Source: Pedobacter sp. Leaf194
GTDB taxonomy: Bacteria; Bacteroidota; Bacteroidia; Sphingobacteriales; Sphingobacteriaceae
Direction: 5' to 3'
Length of the DNA: 64,000 nt
Assembly (NCBI RefSeq): GCF_001423945.1
Contig: NZ_LMPU01000001.1
Location: 1,113,971-1,177,970 of the forward strand
The notes under the pieces are model-generated. The model saw only the letters and a program-made list of their open reading frames with translations, ran no database searches and was not told where the DNA came from. The first letter of the stretch is position 1; each line of letters opens with the position of its first letter. Below are positions 33,871 through 43,587 of this stretch, piece after piece. Both the position numbers and the translations under genes were made by a program.

Positions 33871-36800
33871 TTATCTTTTTGGGTTATTTTTTCTATCGTT
33901 AATAATCGCTTCTTTGCTTATCGATTTGTTTGTTTTTACCGGTTGCTCGGCTTGTTTCTTACGTAAGTTTCTACGGTAGCTGCCTGTAATTTTTTGAAGA
34001 AATTCTTTAAATGTATCAAACTGCTGGGTGTAAACCAATCCAACAGAGGTTACATTGGCTGTTGCGCTAATGCCGCTATTTAAGAAGATACTTTGTTGGG
34101 TTGGTGGCTTGTTTGCAAGCTTGCCGGTTAAACTTCCGTCTTTTTTAATCAGGAATAATGCCTCTACCTCGCTACCAACGTTGTTTTTCGAGAAATCGAT
34201 TACGGTAAAGTCATTTAAACTGTTTCTATCAACAATACCTGCATTTACAATTAATCTATCGTTAAAGAATTTGAATGATGCATTTGCTTCGCTTAGCGAT
34301 TTTACGTTTAAATCAACAAAATTCAGGTTTAATGATGATAGCACGTTGTTAAACTGATTAAAAACCAACTCTGTTGCAGTGCTTGATACACTGGAACCAA
34401 GTTGCTTGCCGATGGATTCGCCACCATTTCCAGGAGCAAAACTTCTCCTGATAATTAAACTGAATGCCTGAAGATTTAAATTATTCTGATCACTTAAGTA
34501 GGTTTGTAACTCTTCTTTAATTGCCGGGTTTGCAGGGAAATTAATATCGAGTTTGATATCTGGCTGTAAAAGTAAGCCTGTAAGTCCCATTTCTACCTCC
34601 GTATTTACCCGTTGGTTTGCGTTCGCACTGGCATCTCTGTTCGCCGCTTTAAATAACTCGTTCAAACTGGCTCTTAAAGCATATACAGCTTTCAAATTTA
34701 TCTGCGCCGCCGTTGGGTTGCCCGTCCACCTGATGGTTCCGCCCTGGCGTATTTCAAATTTCTTGTTAATAACCTCCTGAGCTGTAAAATCAAAGCTTCC
34801 GCTCTCGATAATATAATCGCCAGACATTTCAAAATCGCCCAGACTATTGATATTTAAGTTCAGTTCGGCATTTCCTTTTCCACTTAAATTACCCAATGTG
34901 GTGTAAATATTAGCGGTAGTATTTGGGTCGATCGTTAGCTTAAAGGTTAGTGTTAAGCCTTCAAAACTGGTTGTTTTTTTCACAACCTTTGCCGAATCTC
35001 TACTTATAAAATTGATGAAATCTTTATCGGAAACGGTTTCAGAACTATTAAGTGGCAGATTAAATACTGTTCCCTTTTCTGTTTTCGCTTTAATGTCGAT
35101 TTTCATTTTACTGGTCGGCCCGATAAACTTAAAAACCCCGGTTCCATAAGCCCGCCCGTAATAAACAGAATTGTCTTTAGCAGTAGTATTTAACGCCATA
35201 AAACTTTGCGCATTAACTGTTACGTTTAATGTTGGGTCGTCTATATTGTTTAAATCCACCGATCCGTTTGCAGTGGCTTCATGCCCTTCCAAATCGGCGA
35301 GTTTAAAGTCTTCCAGCCTAATAACGCTATTATTCACCTGAACATCATCGGTAATTACATAGGTGGTTTTAAGGTAGTTCACGGTAAGTTGTCCCTTGTT
35401 AAGCGATAATGTTCCGTTAATTTTCGGATTATCTAACTTACCTTTCACAGTTAAATCTGATGAAACATTACCTTTCAGGTTCGATACCAGCGTTTTTACG
35501 AAAGGCTCAAAAATCGTCAGTTTGCTATCATCCATTTTCACCTGTAAATCGATGTCTTTTTCTTTCAGGTCTAAATTACCGGTCAGTTTAAAAGTTTCAG
35601 AATCGTCGGCCATAATTCTGGTATAAACATTTACTTTGTTCTGTGCGCTGTTAAATGTCGATGTATCTGTAAGGGTTCCGATGTAGATGTCGTTAAAGTT
35701 TAGCGAATCGATTTTTACATCGTCATTAACTCTTGGCCCTTTCAAAATGCCATATAAATCGGTTTTACCGTTTACTTTTCCACCAAGCTTAACGCCAAAG
35801 CCTTTTGTAAAAGGGTTTATGGTTCGAAGGTTAAAGTCTTTAAAACCAACCTGAAGTAAATCTTTTGGGTCGTCTGATAGCCAGCCATCAACGGTAATCT
35901 GTTGCGGGCCATTGGTTAAATCGAAATTTTTAATTTCTGTTCTTCCATTATTTAAAATGATGCGGACTTTTTCCTGTATGCGCCATTCCTCGTTATTGAT
36001 TTTCAGAATTGAGGGTAAAACACTTAATCTGGCCGCGGTATCCTGGTTTTTAGTAAACTCAACCAGGCCGTTTAAATCGAGCTGGTTGTCTTCCAAAGCG
36101 CTCGACATTTTTAAGTTAAAAGCCAAACTATCGCTTCTTAAAATATTAGAAATGTTCACGTCTTTGATAAAAAGACTGTCGTTAAGCTGAACTCTGTCAG
36201 AGGTGATGTTTAACTGTAACTGTTGAGGTGTTGTATTTTCATCAACAATTATATTATTTACAACGATGCCCTGGTATTTTAAATTCTTAATGAAACCATT
36301 TAGCGTTGCGGTATTGTTTCTCGAGTCGAAGTTTCCAACAAAATTAGCACCCTCTGCTAATTCCAGGCCTGGCGAAATCAGTTGCGCCAAGGGTTCGAAT
36401 TTTTTAACTTTTAAATTAAACTGAAAAATTTGGTCGTTATACTTGTAAATCTTTGTTTGAAAAGATGGTACATAAGTCTTTGCAATCGCCTTGTAATAGG
36501 AACCGATGGAATTTAAATCGTACTTGCCACTAATACTTGCATCAAGGATGTCTGATTTAATTGTTAAATTCCGGCCAACGCCAACTCCGTTTGCAGTGAG
36601 TTCTACCGAATCGATGCTGTACGTTCCTTTTGGATTTTTTAAGGTTATCTCCTGAATTCGCAACTTCCCTTCAATGTTATTTAGGTCGGTACCCGAGAAA
36701 TTGGTCGTGAATTTAGCATCAACACGTAAGGAATCTTTAAGCAAATGCAAGGCTTTCAGCTTTGCGCCAAAAATACTAGCCCTAAAATTGAACACTGGCA

Positions 36801-38352
36801 GTTTAGGATTCAAATTAACGCCGCCATCAAAATTTAGCTTAATGTTTTTATCGTTTATACTTAGTTTACCATCGAAATACTTTTTATCGAATGTGCCGTC
36901 AATTTTAACATTCCGGTAGCGGTAATTATTAAAATCTATATAATCGACTTTTCCATTTAACTTTTCTGTTAATTGCTTTAACTCCGTACCTCTTCCTTTA
37001 ACATATAGTGATGATGTTATTTTCCCAAGGCTTTTTTCATCGATTAAATTGCCCAGGTTGAAATCGTATGTTTTTACGTTTCCAGAATAAGAAGGAACAT
37101 CGTTCTTATCAATTTTCATGTTCACATCAGATACAATTCTTCCAAGCTTCGTTTTAAACTCGCCGTAGGCGATGAAGTCATTTTGAAATCCTGTGAAACT
37201 TCCGTTAAAGTTTATGTTACCGAACTTACTAACTATTTTTGGAACCAACTTCTTGTTTTTTCCTGTAATTCCGGCAAGTACTTCATCGAGGTCATTTTTA
37301 TTCGTTCCTGCCATTTCAATTTTCAAATCCATGAAGGTTTCTTCCCATTTAGGCAAACCTTTAATGATGAAATCTCCCTTTATGTAGGTTGCCTTTCCCG
37401 ATTTTATAGAAAGTTTTTTGGCCCGAAGGTTATTTACCAAACCAGAAATTTGTCCATCTACATCGATATCAAGCTTCATCTTGTTCATTTCCGGAGCGAA
37501 GAATGCAATATCTTTGGAAGTGAGGTGGCTATCTTTAAATATAGCCTTCATGCGAACGTTATCTATATAATGATTAAAGTCTCTGAAGGTTTTAAACTTC
37601 ATCTGATAGTAGTTCGTTAACCGGCTCTGGTTGGTAACAAGCAAAAGATTTTTGAGCTCTATCGCGTTAGAATCAACTGTTGTTTCGGCGGTAAGGTTTT
37701 TTAAATAAAAACCACTTCGTTCTTTAAGGGTGAGATTTTTTACGTTGGTTTTGAAGAGGTGATTTTTGGTGTCTAAGCCTTCTAAAATTACGCTTAAATC
37801 TTTTACGTCAACATTGTCAAAATTTACACTTTTACCCTGGCTTAAATCCTTTCCCTTGAAGTTTTTATACTTAAAGTTTAGCTTATTGATGATAATTCTG
37901 CCGAAGGAAATTTTGTAAGGCTTTTTATTCGGATCTTTTACACTTGGCTTACCAGAATCAAAGTAATTTATAATAAAATCGAGGTTAGAAGAATTATCTT
38001 TGAAATCTTTTAAAAAGAAGGTTCCGTTGTTAATTTGAACAGTGTTTATATCGATAATCTTTTTTTTGATGGATAACTGGCTGATATCAACCATGAATGC
38101 TGGTGTACTTAAAAGCGTGTCTTTTTGCAAATCGAGCACGAGCAAATCTTCGAGCACGATAGATTTGAAAGGCATAATGTACAAGCTTTTAATTGATACG
38201 GTAGTATTAAGCTCCTTTGAAAGGTAAGCGGCAGCTTTTTGTGCAAAATAAGTTTGAACAGACTTAAATTGCAGTGAAAAAACAAGTAGCGAGAGCAGCA
38301 AAATTATTGATGCAATTACCCAAAGGAGTATTTTAAATAGTTTTTTAATAAT
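33871..38352 (-). CDS. tamB: TamB-like translocation/assembly module protein
   Basis: This very large protein (about 1490 residues) has an N-terminal membrane anchor and long beta-helical repeats ending in the DUF490/TamB domain: NLNINSLGDFEMSGDYIIES, FEIRQGGTIRWTGNPTAAQI, and a C-terminal VGLVYTQQFD strand. TamB-type proteins bridge the inner and outer membranes and take part in lipid transport and outer-membrane protein assembly. The frame with a TTG start at 38301 cuts the anchor in half. The full anchor, KKLFKILLWVIASIILLLSL, is encoded only if translation starts upstream, where the one candidate is ATT at 38352 or 38349. The stop that closes the frame lies about 25 bp further. It is divergent from tsaD. 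Confidence 0.85.
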   Translation of the reverse strand: MIKKLFKILLWVIASIILLLSLLVFSLQFKSVQTYFAQKAAAYLSKELNTTVSIKSLYIMPFKSIVLEDLLVLDLQKDTLLSTPAFMVDISQLSIKKKIIDINTVQINNGTFFLKDFKDNSSNLDFIINYFDSGKPSVKDPNKKPYKISFGRIIINKLNFKYKNFKGKDLSQGKSVNFDNVDVKDLSVILEGLDTKNHLFKTNVKNLTLKERSGFYLKNLTAETTVDSNAIELKNLLLVTNQSRLTNYYQMKFKTFRDFNHYIDNVRMKAIFKDSHLTSKDIAFFAPEMNKMKLDIDVDGQISGLVNNLRAKKLSIKSGKATYIKGDFIIKGLPKWEETFMDLKIEMAGTNKNDLDEVLAGITGKNKKLVPKIVSKFGNINFNGSFTGFQNDFIAYGEFKTKLGRIVSDVNMKIDKNDVPSYSGNVKTYDFNLGNLIDEKSLGKITSSLYVKGRGTELKQLTEKLNGKVDYIDFNNYRYRNVKIDGTFDKKYFDGKLSINDKNIKLNFDGGVNLNPKLPVFNFRASIFGAKLKALHLLKDSLRVDAKFTTNFSGTDLNNIEGKLRIQEITLKNPKGTYSIDSVELTANGVGVGRNLTIKSDILDASISGKYDLNSIGSYYKAIAKTYVPSFQTKIYKYNDQIFQFNLKVKKFEPLAQLISPGLELAEGANFVGNFDSRNNTATLNGFIKNLKYQGIVVNNIIVDENTTPQQLQLNITSDRVQLNDSLFIKDVNISNILRSDSLAFNLKMSSALEDNQLDLNGLVEFTKNQDTAARLSVLPSILKINNEEWRIQEKVRIILNNGRTEIKNFDLTNGPQQITVDGWLSDDPKDLLQVGFKDFNLRTINPFTKGFGVKLGGKVNGKTDLYGILKGPRVNDDVKIDSLNFNDIYIGTLTDTSTFNSAQNKVNVYTRIMADDSETFKLTGNLDLKEKDIDLQVKMDDSKLTIFEPFVKTLVSNLKGNVSSDLTVKGKLDNPKINGTLSLNKGQLTVNYLKTTYVITDDVQVNNSVIRLEDFKLADLEGHEATANGSVDLNNIDDPTLNVTVNAQSFMALNTTAKDNSVYYGRAYGTGVFKFIGPTSKMKIDIKAKTEKGTVFNLPLNSSETVSDKDFINFISRDSAKVVKKTTSFEGLTLTFKLTIDPNTTANIYTTLGNLSGKGNAELNLNINSLGDFEMSGDYIIESGSFDFTAQEVINKKFEIRQGGTIRWTGNPTAAQINLKAVYALRASLNELFKAANRDASANANQRVNTEVEMGLTGLLLQPDIKLDINFPANPAIKEELQTYLSDQNNLNLQAFSLIIRRSFAPGNGGESIGKQLGSSVSSTATELVFNQFNNVLSSLNLNFVDLNVKSLSEANASFKFFNDRLIVNAGIVDRNSLNDFTVIDFSKNNVGSEVEALFLIKKDGSLTGKLANKPPTQQSIFLNSGISATANVTSVGLVYTQQFDTFKEFLQKITGSYRRNLRKKQAEQPVKTNKSISKEAIINDRKNNPKR

Positions 38353-38375
38353 TTTGCAGCTTAAATAAAAATAAT

Positions 38376-39377
38376 TTGTCTGTTATACTTGCTATCGAGT
38401 CTTCCTGCGATGATACGTCAGTCGCTATTTGTAACAACGGCAAAATTACGGCCAATGTTATTGCAAACCAAACAATTCATCAAAATTATGGTGGCGTAAT
38501 CCCTGAATTAGCTTCAAGGGTACATCAGCAAAATATTGTACCTGCGGTAGACCAAGCTTTAAAAAATGCGAATGTTACAAAACAGGACATAAATGCTGTT
38601 GCTTTTACCCGCGGACCAGGTTTATTGGGTTCACTTTTAGTGGGTGTATCATTCGCAAAATCTTTTGCTTTAGCCCTAAATCTACCGTTAATTTCTGTCA
38701 ATCATATGCATGCACATATATTGGCACACTTTATTGACGATCCGAAGCCGAAATTTCCATTTTTGTGTTTAACAGTTTCTGGTGGCCACACTCAAATTGT
38801 GCTTGTTAAAGACTATTTTGATATGGAAATTGTTGGCGAAACTTTGGATGATGCCGCCGGTGAAGCGTTTGATAAAACTGCAAAGATTCTTCAGTTGCCT
38901 TATCCGGGCGGGCCACTTATTGATAAACATGCGCAACTAGGTAATGCTAAAGCCTTTAAATTCGCAGAACCAAAAATCGATGATTTGAATTTCAGTTTTA
39001 GTGGCTTCAAAACCTCAATTTTATATTTTATAAGAAAGCAGGAAAAAGAGAATCCAGATTTTATTGCCGAAAATTTAAATGATATTTGTGCGTCGGTTCA
39101 ATTCAGCATTATTCAAATTTTAATGGATAAATTGAAAAAAGCTGCAAAACAATACGAGATAAAAGAAATTGCAATTGCTGGTGGCGTTTCTGCAAACTCA
39201 GGGTTGAGAAATACTTTACAGGATTTGGCGGTTCAGTTAGGTTGGAATGTTTACATCCCGGCATTTCAATATTGTACCGACAATGCCGGAATGATTGCCA
39301 TTGCCGGTTATCATAAATATTTAAACCAGGATTTTGTGGAACAGAACGTTTCGCCAATGGCAAGGATGGAGTTTTAA
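38376..39377 (+). CDS. tsaD: tRNA N6-adenosine threonylcarbamoyltransferase
   Basis: TsaD transfers the threonylcarbamoyl group to A37 of tRNAs that read ANN codons, working with TsaB, TsaC and TsaE. The 333-aa protein has the ASKHA fold with ILAIESSCDDTSVAI at the start, the metal-binding HMHAHILAH near 110-118, LTVSGGHTQIVLV, EAFDKTAK and IAGGVSANSGLR near 270. The length is typical. The start is TTG at 38376, supported by the family's N-terminal SVILAIESS, with no ATG available. It is divergent from tamB with only 23 bp between the likely starts. Confidence 0.95.
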   Translation: MSVILAIESSCDDTSVAICNNGKITANVIANQTIHQNYGGVIPELASRVHQQNIVPAVDQALKNANVTKQDINAVAFTRGPGLLGSLLVGVSFAKSFALALNLPLISVNHMHAHILAHFIDDPKPKFPFLCLTVSGGHTQIVLVKDYFDMEIVGETLDDAAGEAFDKTAKILQLPYPGGPLIDKHAQLGNAKAFKFAEPKIDDLNFSFSGFKTSILYFIRKQEKENPDFIAENLNDICASVQFSIIQILMDKLKKAAKQYEIKEIAIAGGVSANSGLRNTLQDLAVQLGWNVYIPAFQYCTDNAGMIAIAGYHKYLNQDFVEQNVSPMARMEF

Positions 39378-39508
39378 AAACGCAAGGTAGTTTGAAGGTT
39401 TAACAACGGAATCAAAGGCATAAAAATTCAGTAATGAGTTAATTTTTGCCTCGCGGTAAATTGTAGAAACCTTGAGCTGAATATTTTAGTTTGATAATTA
39501 ATTTTTAT

Positions 39509-39712
39509 ATGACAGGAGCATCATTAGTTTTTTGGATAGTTTGTGCGATTCCGCTGATCGGGATTTTGTATTATCTGATTAGAAAAGACAAAAATAAACT
39601 GAAGGGCAGTTGGGGCGTAATTATTCTGGGTGCTCTATTAATTGCCGCAATACTGGTAATTGTCTATGTAACTAAAGATTTTAATGCAATTTTTAGCCAG
39701 GATGGCAATTAG
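39509..39712 (+). CDS. Small two-helix membrane protein
   Basis: This is a 67-aa protein from the ATG at 39509 (an in-frame TTG at 39491 would add six residues). Two membrane helices (LVFWIVCAIPLIGILYYLI and WGVIILGALLIAAILVIVYV) are joined by a basic RKDKNKLKG loop. The family is not recognised; the shape is like small Bacteroidota membrane proteins of unknown role. It follows tsaD after 130 bp and is closed by a hairpin shared with recA. Confidence 0.55.
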   Translation: MTGASLVFWIVCAIPLIGILYYLIRKDKNKLKGSWGVIILGALLIAAILVIVYVTKDFNAIFSQDGN

Positions 39713-39730
39713 AAGCTTATAATATAATAG

Positions 39731-39765
39731 AAAAACCCCCAAACTGATTAATTTTGAGGGTTTTT
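39731..39765. terminator. Bidirectional terminator between the small membrane protein gene and recA
   Basis: AAAAACCCCCAAA pairs with TTTGAGGGTTTTT around a 9-base loop, with A and T runs on the two sides. Confidence 0.75.
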
Positions 39766-39780
39766 CTCTTTATTGCGAAA

Positions 39781-40794
39781 CTATTTTTCTTCTAGCTTAT
39801 CGCCGGTTACTTCAGCTTTAATTTTAACTTCCAGTTCCTCAGCTAATTCAGGATTATCACTCAAAAGTTGCTTAACAGCATCTCTTCCTTGTCCTAATTT
39901 TGTATCACCGTAAGAATACCAAGAACCGGCTTTCTTAATAATGCCAAAATCAACGCCTAAATCAACAATTTCACCATTTTTAGAGATTCCTTCGCCAAAC
40001 ATTACATCAAACTCTGCAATACGGAAAGGCGGAGCAACTTTATTTTTAACGATTTTGACCTTAACTCGGTTACCAGAAACTTCATCAGAATCTTTAATCT
40101 GAGAAATACGACGAATATCCAGACGCACAGATGCATAAAATTTCAATGCGTTACCACCGGTTGTTGTTTCAGGGTTACCGAACATTACGCCAATTTTATC
40201 ACGCAATTGGTTAATAAATATACAGCAACACCCTGTTTTTGAAATTGTACCTGTTAATTTACGTAGTGCCTGACTCATTAAACGGGCATGTAAACCCATT
40301 TTGCTGTCGCCCATTTCACCTTCAATTTCACTTTTAGGAACTAATGCAGCTACAGAGTCAATCACAATAACATCAATAGCGCCTGAACGGATAAGGTTAT
40401 CGGCAATTTCCAGCGCCTGCTCACCGTTATCTGGCTGCGAAATCAATAAATTATCCGTATCAACACCTAGTTTCTTAGCATAGAACTGATCGAATGCATG
40501 CTCTGCATCGATAAATGCTGCAATACCACCTTTTTTCTGCGCTTCCGCAATTATGTGTGTTGCCAAGGTTGTTTTACCAGAAGATTCAGGACCATAAATC
40601 TCAATTACTCTTCCTTTTGGAATACCACCAATGCCTAAAGCGATATCCAAACTGATAGAACCTGTTGATATAAAATCAATTGGTTCAATAGCGGTATCGC
40701 CAAGTTTCATTATGGTACCTTTACCATAAGATTTTTCTAATTTATCCAGCGTTAACTGTAGGGCTTTTAATTTATCAGGATTTGCGCTTGCCAT
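39781..40794 (-). CDS. recA: RecA recombinase
   Basis: This 337-aa RecA is the strand-exchange ATPase of homologous recombination and the SOS co-protease. The Walker A is GPESSGKTT near 66-74, IDAEHAFD follows, the Walker B is [22 protein letters not shown] near 140-160, and the DNA-binding loop 2 segment [22 protein letters not shown] near 200-220 is intact. The C-terminal domain ends in an acidic, lysine-rich tail. Length and motifs are standard. It is a single-gene unit running toward the hairpin at 39731-39765; no clear LexA-type box was seen in the 130 bp upstream. Confidence 0.98.
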   Translation of the reverse strand: MASANPDKLKALQLTLDKLEKSYGKGTIMKLGDTAIEPIDFISTGSISLDIALGIGGIPKGRVIEIYGPESSGKTTLATHIIAEAQKKGGIAAFIDAEHAFDQFYAKKLGVDTDNLLISQPDNGEQALEIADNLIRSGAIDVIVIDSVAALVPKSEIEGEMGDSKMGLHARLMSQALRKLTGTISKTGCCCIFINQLRDKIGVMFGNPETTTGGNALKFYASVRLDIRRISQIKDSDEVSGNRVKVKIVKNKVAPPFRIAEFDVMFGEGISKNGEIVDLGVDFGIIKKAGSWYSYGDTKLGQGRDAVKQLLSDNPELAEELEVKIKAEVTGDKLEEK

Positions 40795-40930
40795 GTTTTA
40801 TTATGATTTGATTTCGTAAATATAATCGAATTGTCAGCTATTATCTGCTTATGTTTATAACTTGTAATACTAAAATATTTAGCTAAGTTAATGGTTTTTT
40901 AGCTAATCTCAATAGTAAATTTGAAATAAT

Positions 40931-41602
40931 TTAAGGCAGGTGTTTTTCACGTTCATTTCTAGCCTGCAAACGCTCAAAATACCTGCACATGTAGGTAATT
41001 TCACAAACTTCACATTTCGGGCTCCTGGCTACGCAAACGTACCGGCCGTGTAGAATAAGCCAATGGTGAGCGATATGTATATCTTGTTGCGGAAGATTTT
41101 TTACCAGGTCTTTTTCCACCGCCAATGGGGTTTTTCCGTTGGTTAACCCCAGGCGGTTTGCTACGCGAAAAACGTGCGTATCTACCGCCATTGCAGGCGC
41201 ATTGTAAATAACAGATGCGATAACATTTGCCGTTTTGCGCCCCACACCCGGCATTTTCTGCAAATCATCAATCTCAGCAGGAACAACCTCGTTAAACTCG
41301 TTTACCAATATATTGGCCATGCCCACCAAGTGTTTGGCCTTATTATTCGGATAGCTTATACTTTTTATGTAATCAAAAACGATATCTGGGGTAGCTTCTG
41401 CAAGGGTTTTTGCATTAGGAAACCGCAAAAAAAGCGCTGGCGTAACCATGTTAACACGTTTATCGGTGCACTGGGCCGATAATATTACTGCAACCAAAAG
41501 CTGGTAGGGATTGTTATAATGCAATTCGGTTTCGGCATCGGGCTGTTTTGCCGAGAAATGTTTTACGAAAAGTTTATACCGTTCTTTTTTAAGCATCTGC
41601 AA
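40931..41602 (-). CDS. nth: Endonuclease III
   Basis: This base-excision repair DNA glycosylase/AP lyase removes oxidised pyrimidines. The 223-aa protein has the helix-hairpin-helix MPGVGRKTANVI near 115-126, with the catalytic Lys, the catalytic Asp in VDTHVFRVANR near 140, and the C-terminal [4Fe-4S] cluster with spacing C-x6-C-x2-C-x5-C (CVARSPKCEVCEITYMC). All key residues are in place. Confidence 0.95.
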   Translation of the reverse strand: MQMLKKERYKLFVKHFSAKQPDAETELHYNNPYQLLVAVILSAQCTDKRVNMVTPALFLRFPNAKTLAEATPDIVFDYIKSISYPNNKAKHLVGMANILVNEFNEVVPAEIDDLQKMPGVGRKTANVIASVIYNAPAMAVDTHVFRVANRLGLTNGKTPLAVEKDLVKNLPQQDIHIAHHWLILHGRYVCVARSPKCEVCEITYMCRYFERLQARNEREKHLP

Positions 41603-41988
41603 ATATAGCGAGCAGATTTATAACCAATGATTTTTATTAGGAAATCAAAATACGGGTACTTTTTAACGGGCAGTCTCGCTTTCTGCTTCAATCTTTTCAA
41701 CTTCTGTTGTGCCTCTTTTGCTGCACTTTAGCTGGCAATGTTAACTGGTTCTTTTTTCGCCAGAAGTTAAAAAGTATTTTCGCTTCAATCTGGTTTATAA
41801 GGCAAAACCTGTAATCAGCAACTAAAGTCCAAACGCGAAAACCTATCCTATGTTATTCGCATTAATTGCAGAAGCTGTAGTTCCTAAACCTGATGGCAGC
41901 GGCAGCCCGAGCATTTTTCTGCGAGGCTAAAGCGAACAGCAGGGCGAACATTTTTTAGAGGCGAAGGCCGTTCATTTGCAAATGATAA
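41603..41988. other. Non-coding stretch between nth and the MFS gene
   Basis: About 385 bp with no convincing gene or structured element on either strand. It lies upstream of nth and downstream of the MFS transporter and may hold the nth promoter. Confidence 0.4.
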
Positions 41989-43173
41989 TTAATGAAATGA
42001 TGGCGCCGGAACCTTAACTTTTTCTGTTATTTCTTGTTTGCTTTTAATTAACCAAAAGGCAAAAAATGCGCCAACCAAAGCCATTGCAGCCCCAACATAG
42101 GCTGGAGCGGTGTAATCGAAACCATAAACCAATGGTAAGCCTCCAAAAAACGCACCCAAAGCATTGCCAATATTAAAACTCGCCTGACTTGCAGATGCGG
42201 CAAGCATTTCGGAGCCTTTAGCCGACTGGATCATCAGCATTTGTATAGGAGCTGCCAGGGCAAAAGAAACAGCGCCGGTAATGAATGTCATTATCAACGC
42301 CAGGGGTTGATTTGCTGATACAAAATGTACAATTGTTAATGTTACAACCATGGTTAACAGCAATGCTGCCGATGCTTTTGCGGGTGAAAATTTATCGGCT
42401 AACAAGCCACCGATATAATTTCCTACCATCATGCCAAAGCCTGCAAGCATAAGGATGTAAGTTACGGCGTTTGGCGAAAAGCCGGCAACATCCGTCATTA
42501 ATGGTGCAATGTAGCTGTACCAGGTAAACAATCCGCCGGTTCCGATTGAAATCATAAAGATAATTATCCAGGCTTCCCGTTTTTTGAAGAAGCTCAATTC
42601 TGCTTTTAAGTCTCTGTTTTTAGTCGCCTCTAAAGCAGGTAACCATAGTTTGAGGCTTAACAAAGTAATAAGACCTACTAAAACGACCACCGCGAAGGAG
42701 ATTCGCCATGAAAAATTGTGTCCGATGAAAGTTCCGAGCGGAACGCCTACAATGTTTGCGATGGTTAAACCCATAAACATTAATGAAACTGCCTGTGCAG
42801 CTTTTCCTTTTTGTGCAATGCGGCTTGCTACAACCGAGCCTACACCGAAAAATGCACCATGTGGCAAGCCAGAAAGTAACCTCGCAATAAAAAGTGTGTT
42901 AAAAGTAGGGGCAAAGGCCGAAAACGCATTAAATACTGTAAACATAACCATCAAAGCAATTAATATCTTCTTTGGTGGATATTTACCTGCAATCATAATT
43001 AACAGTGGCGCACCGATTACAACGCCTAGTGCGTACGCTGATATCAAATGGCCCGCCTGAGGAATGGTAACGTTTAAATCTTTAGATATATCTGGCAATA
43101 AGCCCATCATCACAAACTCTGTAATGCCGATGCCAAGGCCACCAAGTGTTAAGGGAATTAAATTCTTGTTCAT
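41989..43173 (-). CDS. MFS transporter, DHA1 (AraJ/PbuE-like) family
   Basis: This 394-aa protein has twelve predicted membrane helices. The N terminus IPLTLGGLGIGITEFVMMGLLPDI, the motif between helices 2 and 3 (MIAGKYPPKKILI), the FIARLLSGLPHGAFFGVGS helix 4 and the GVPLGTFIGHNFSWRISF helix 6 region are typical of the 12-TM drug:H+ antiporter-1 group that includes sugar and purine exporters. The substrate cannot be told. A 25-bp palindrome lies directly before the start codon and suggests that it is repressed by a local or remote regulator. No regulator gene is adjacent. Confidence 0.85.
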   Translation of the reverse strand: MNKNLIPLTLGGLGIGITEFVMMGLLPDISKDLNVTIPQAGHLISAYALGVVIGAPLLIMIAGKYPPKKILIALMVMFTVFNAFSAFAPTFNTLFIARLLSGLPHGAFFGVGSVVASRIAQKGKAAQAVSLMFMGLTIANIVGVPLGTFIGHNFSWRISFAVVVLVGLITLLSLKLWLPALEATKNRDLKAELSFFKKREAWIIIFMISIGTGGLFTWYSYIAPLMTDVAGFSPNAVTYILMLAGFGMMVGNYIGGLLADKFSPAKASAALLLTMVVTLTIVHFVSANQPLALIMTFITGAVSFALAAPIQMLMIQSAKGSEMLAASASQASFNIGNALGAFFGGLPLVYGFDYTAPAYVGAAMALVGAFFAFWLIKSKQEITEKVKVPAPSFH

Positions 43174-43178
43174 AGTGT

Positions 43179-43203
43179 GCTTAGTGTTAAAATTACACTA
43201 AGC
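43179..43203. promoter_or_regulatory. Palindromic operator before the MFS gene
   Basis: GCTTAGTGT and ACACTAAGC form perfect 9-bp arms around TAAAATT, ending 6 bp before the MFS start codon. On the minus strand a TACCTTTG element, which matches the Bacteroidota -7 box, follows at about 43205-43212. A second inverted repeat (CAAGAAT ... ATTCTTG, 43219-43241) lies just beyond. Confidence 0.6.
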
Positions 43204-43260
43204 AAAGGTATGAGTTTGCAAGAATGTTTTTGTAATTCTTGTGTAAATGAAGCACATAAA

Positions 43261-43291
43261 AAAAGCTGCCTCAATTCTTGGGGCAGCTTTT
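43261..43291 (-). terminator. Terminator after the small ORF downstream of the sigma factor gene
   Basis: AAAAGCTGCC pairs with GGCAGCTTTT around TCAATTCTTGG; on the minus strand it is followed by seven T. Confidence 0.75.
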
Positions 43292-43305
43292 GGCTCTTGT
43301 AAAAT

Positions 43306-43500
43306 TTACTTCTTTTTGCTGTAGGCTAATATCCTGTTGATTGAATCATCCGAAGGATTTTTAATCAGCCCATCTAACTTACTTTTGATTTGATCATAAA
43401 ATAAGTCAATTTCCGCATCAGAATCATTATCAGTTATCGACTGAAACATGTTTTGGGTAGGTAAATTTACATTTGTTTTTGATGTAGAGGTTTTTGTCAT
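43306..43500 (-). CDS. Small hypothetical protein following the sigma factor gene
   Basis: This is a 64-aa hydrophilic protein from the ATG at 43500 (MTKTSTSKTN...), with an acidic middle (DNDSDAEIDLFYDQI) and a basic C terminus ending SKKK. No family is recognised. It lies 87 bp after the ECF sigma gene on the same strand and is closed by a strong terminator, so it probably shares the sigma transcript. A role as a small modulator of the sigma factor is possible only by position. Confidence 0.55.
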   Translation of the reverse strand: MTKTSTSKTNVNLPTQNMFQSITDNDSDAEIDLFYDQIKSKLDGLIKNPSDDSINRILAYSKKK

Positions 43501-43587
43501 AAGCAACTAAATGTTTTTGTTTTATAAACTTAACGATAGTTGAGATGCTTTATTTCAATCGAAAAAACATTTTGTGTAATATTTAAG

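Noticed and set aside
33784..33966. Plus-strand 60-codon frame after ribBA
   Set aside because: It spans the shared terminator and overlaps the 3' end of tamB antisense; the composition is not protein-like.
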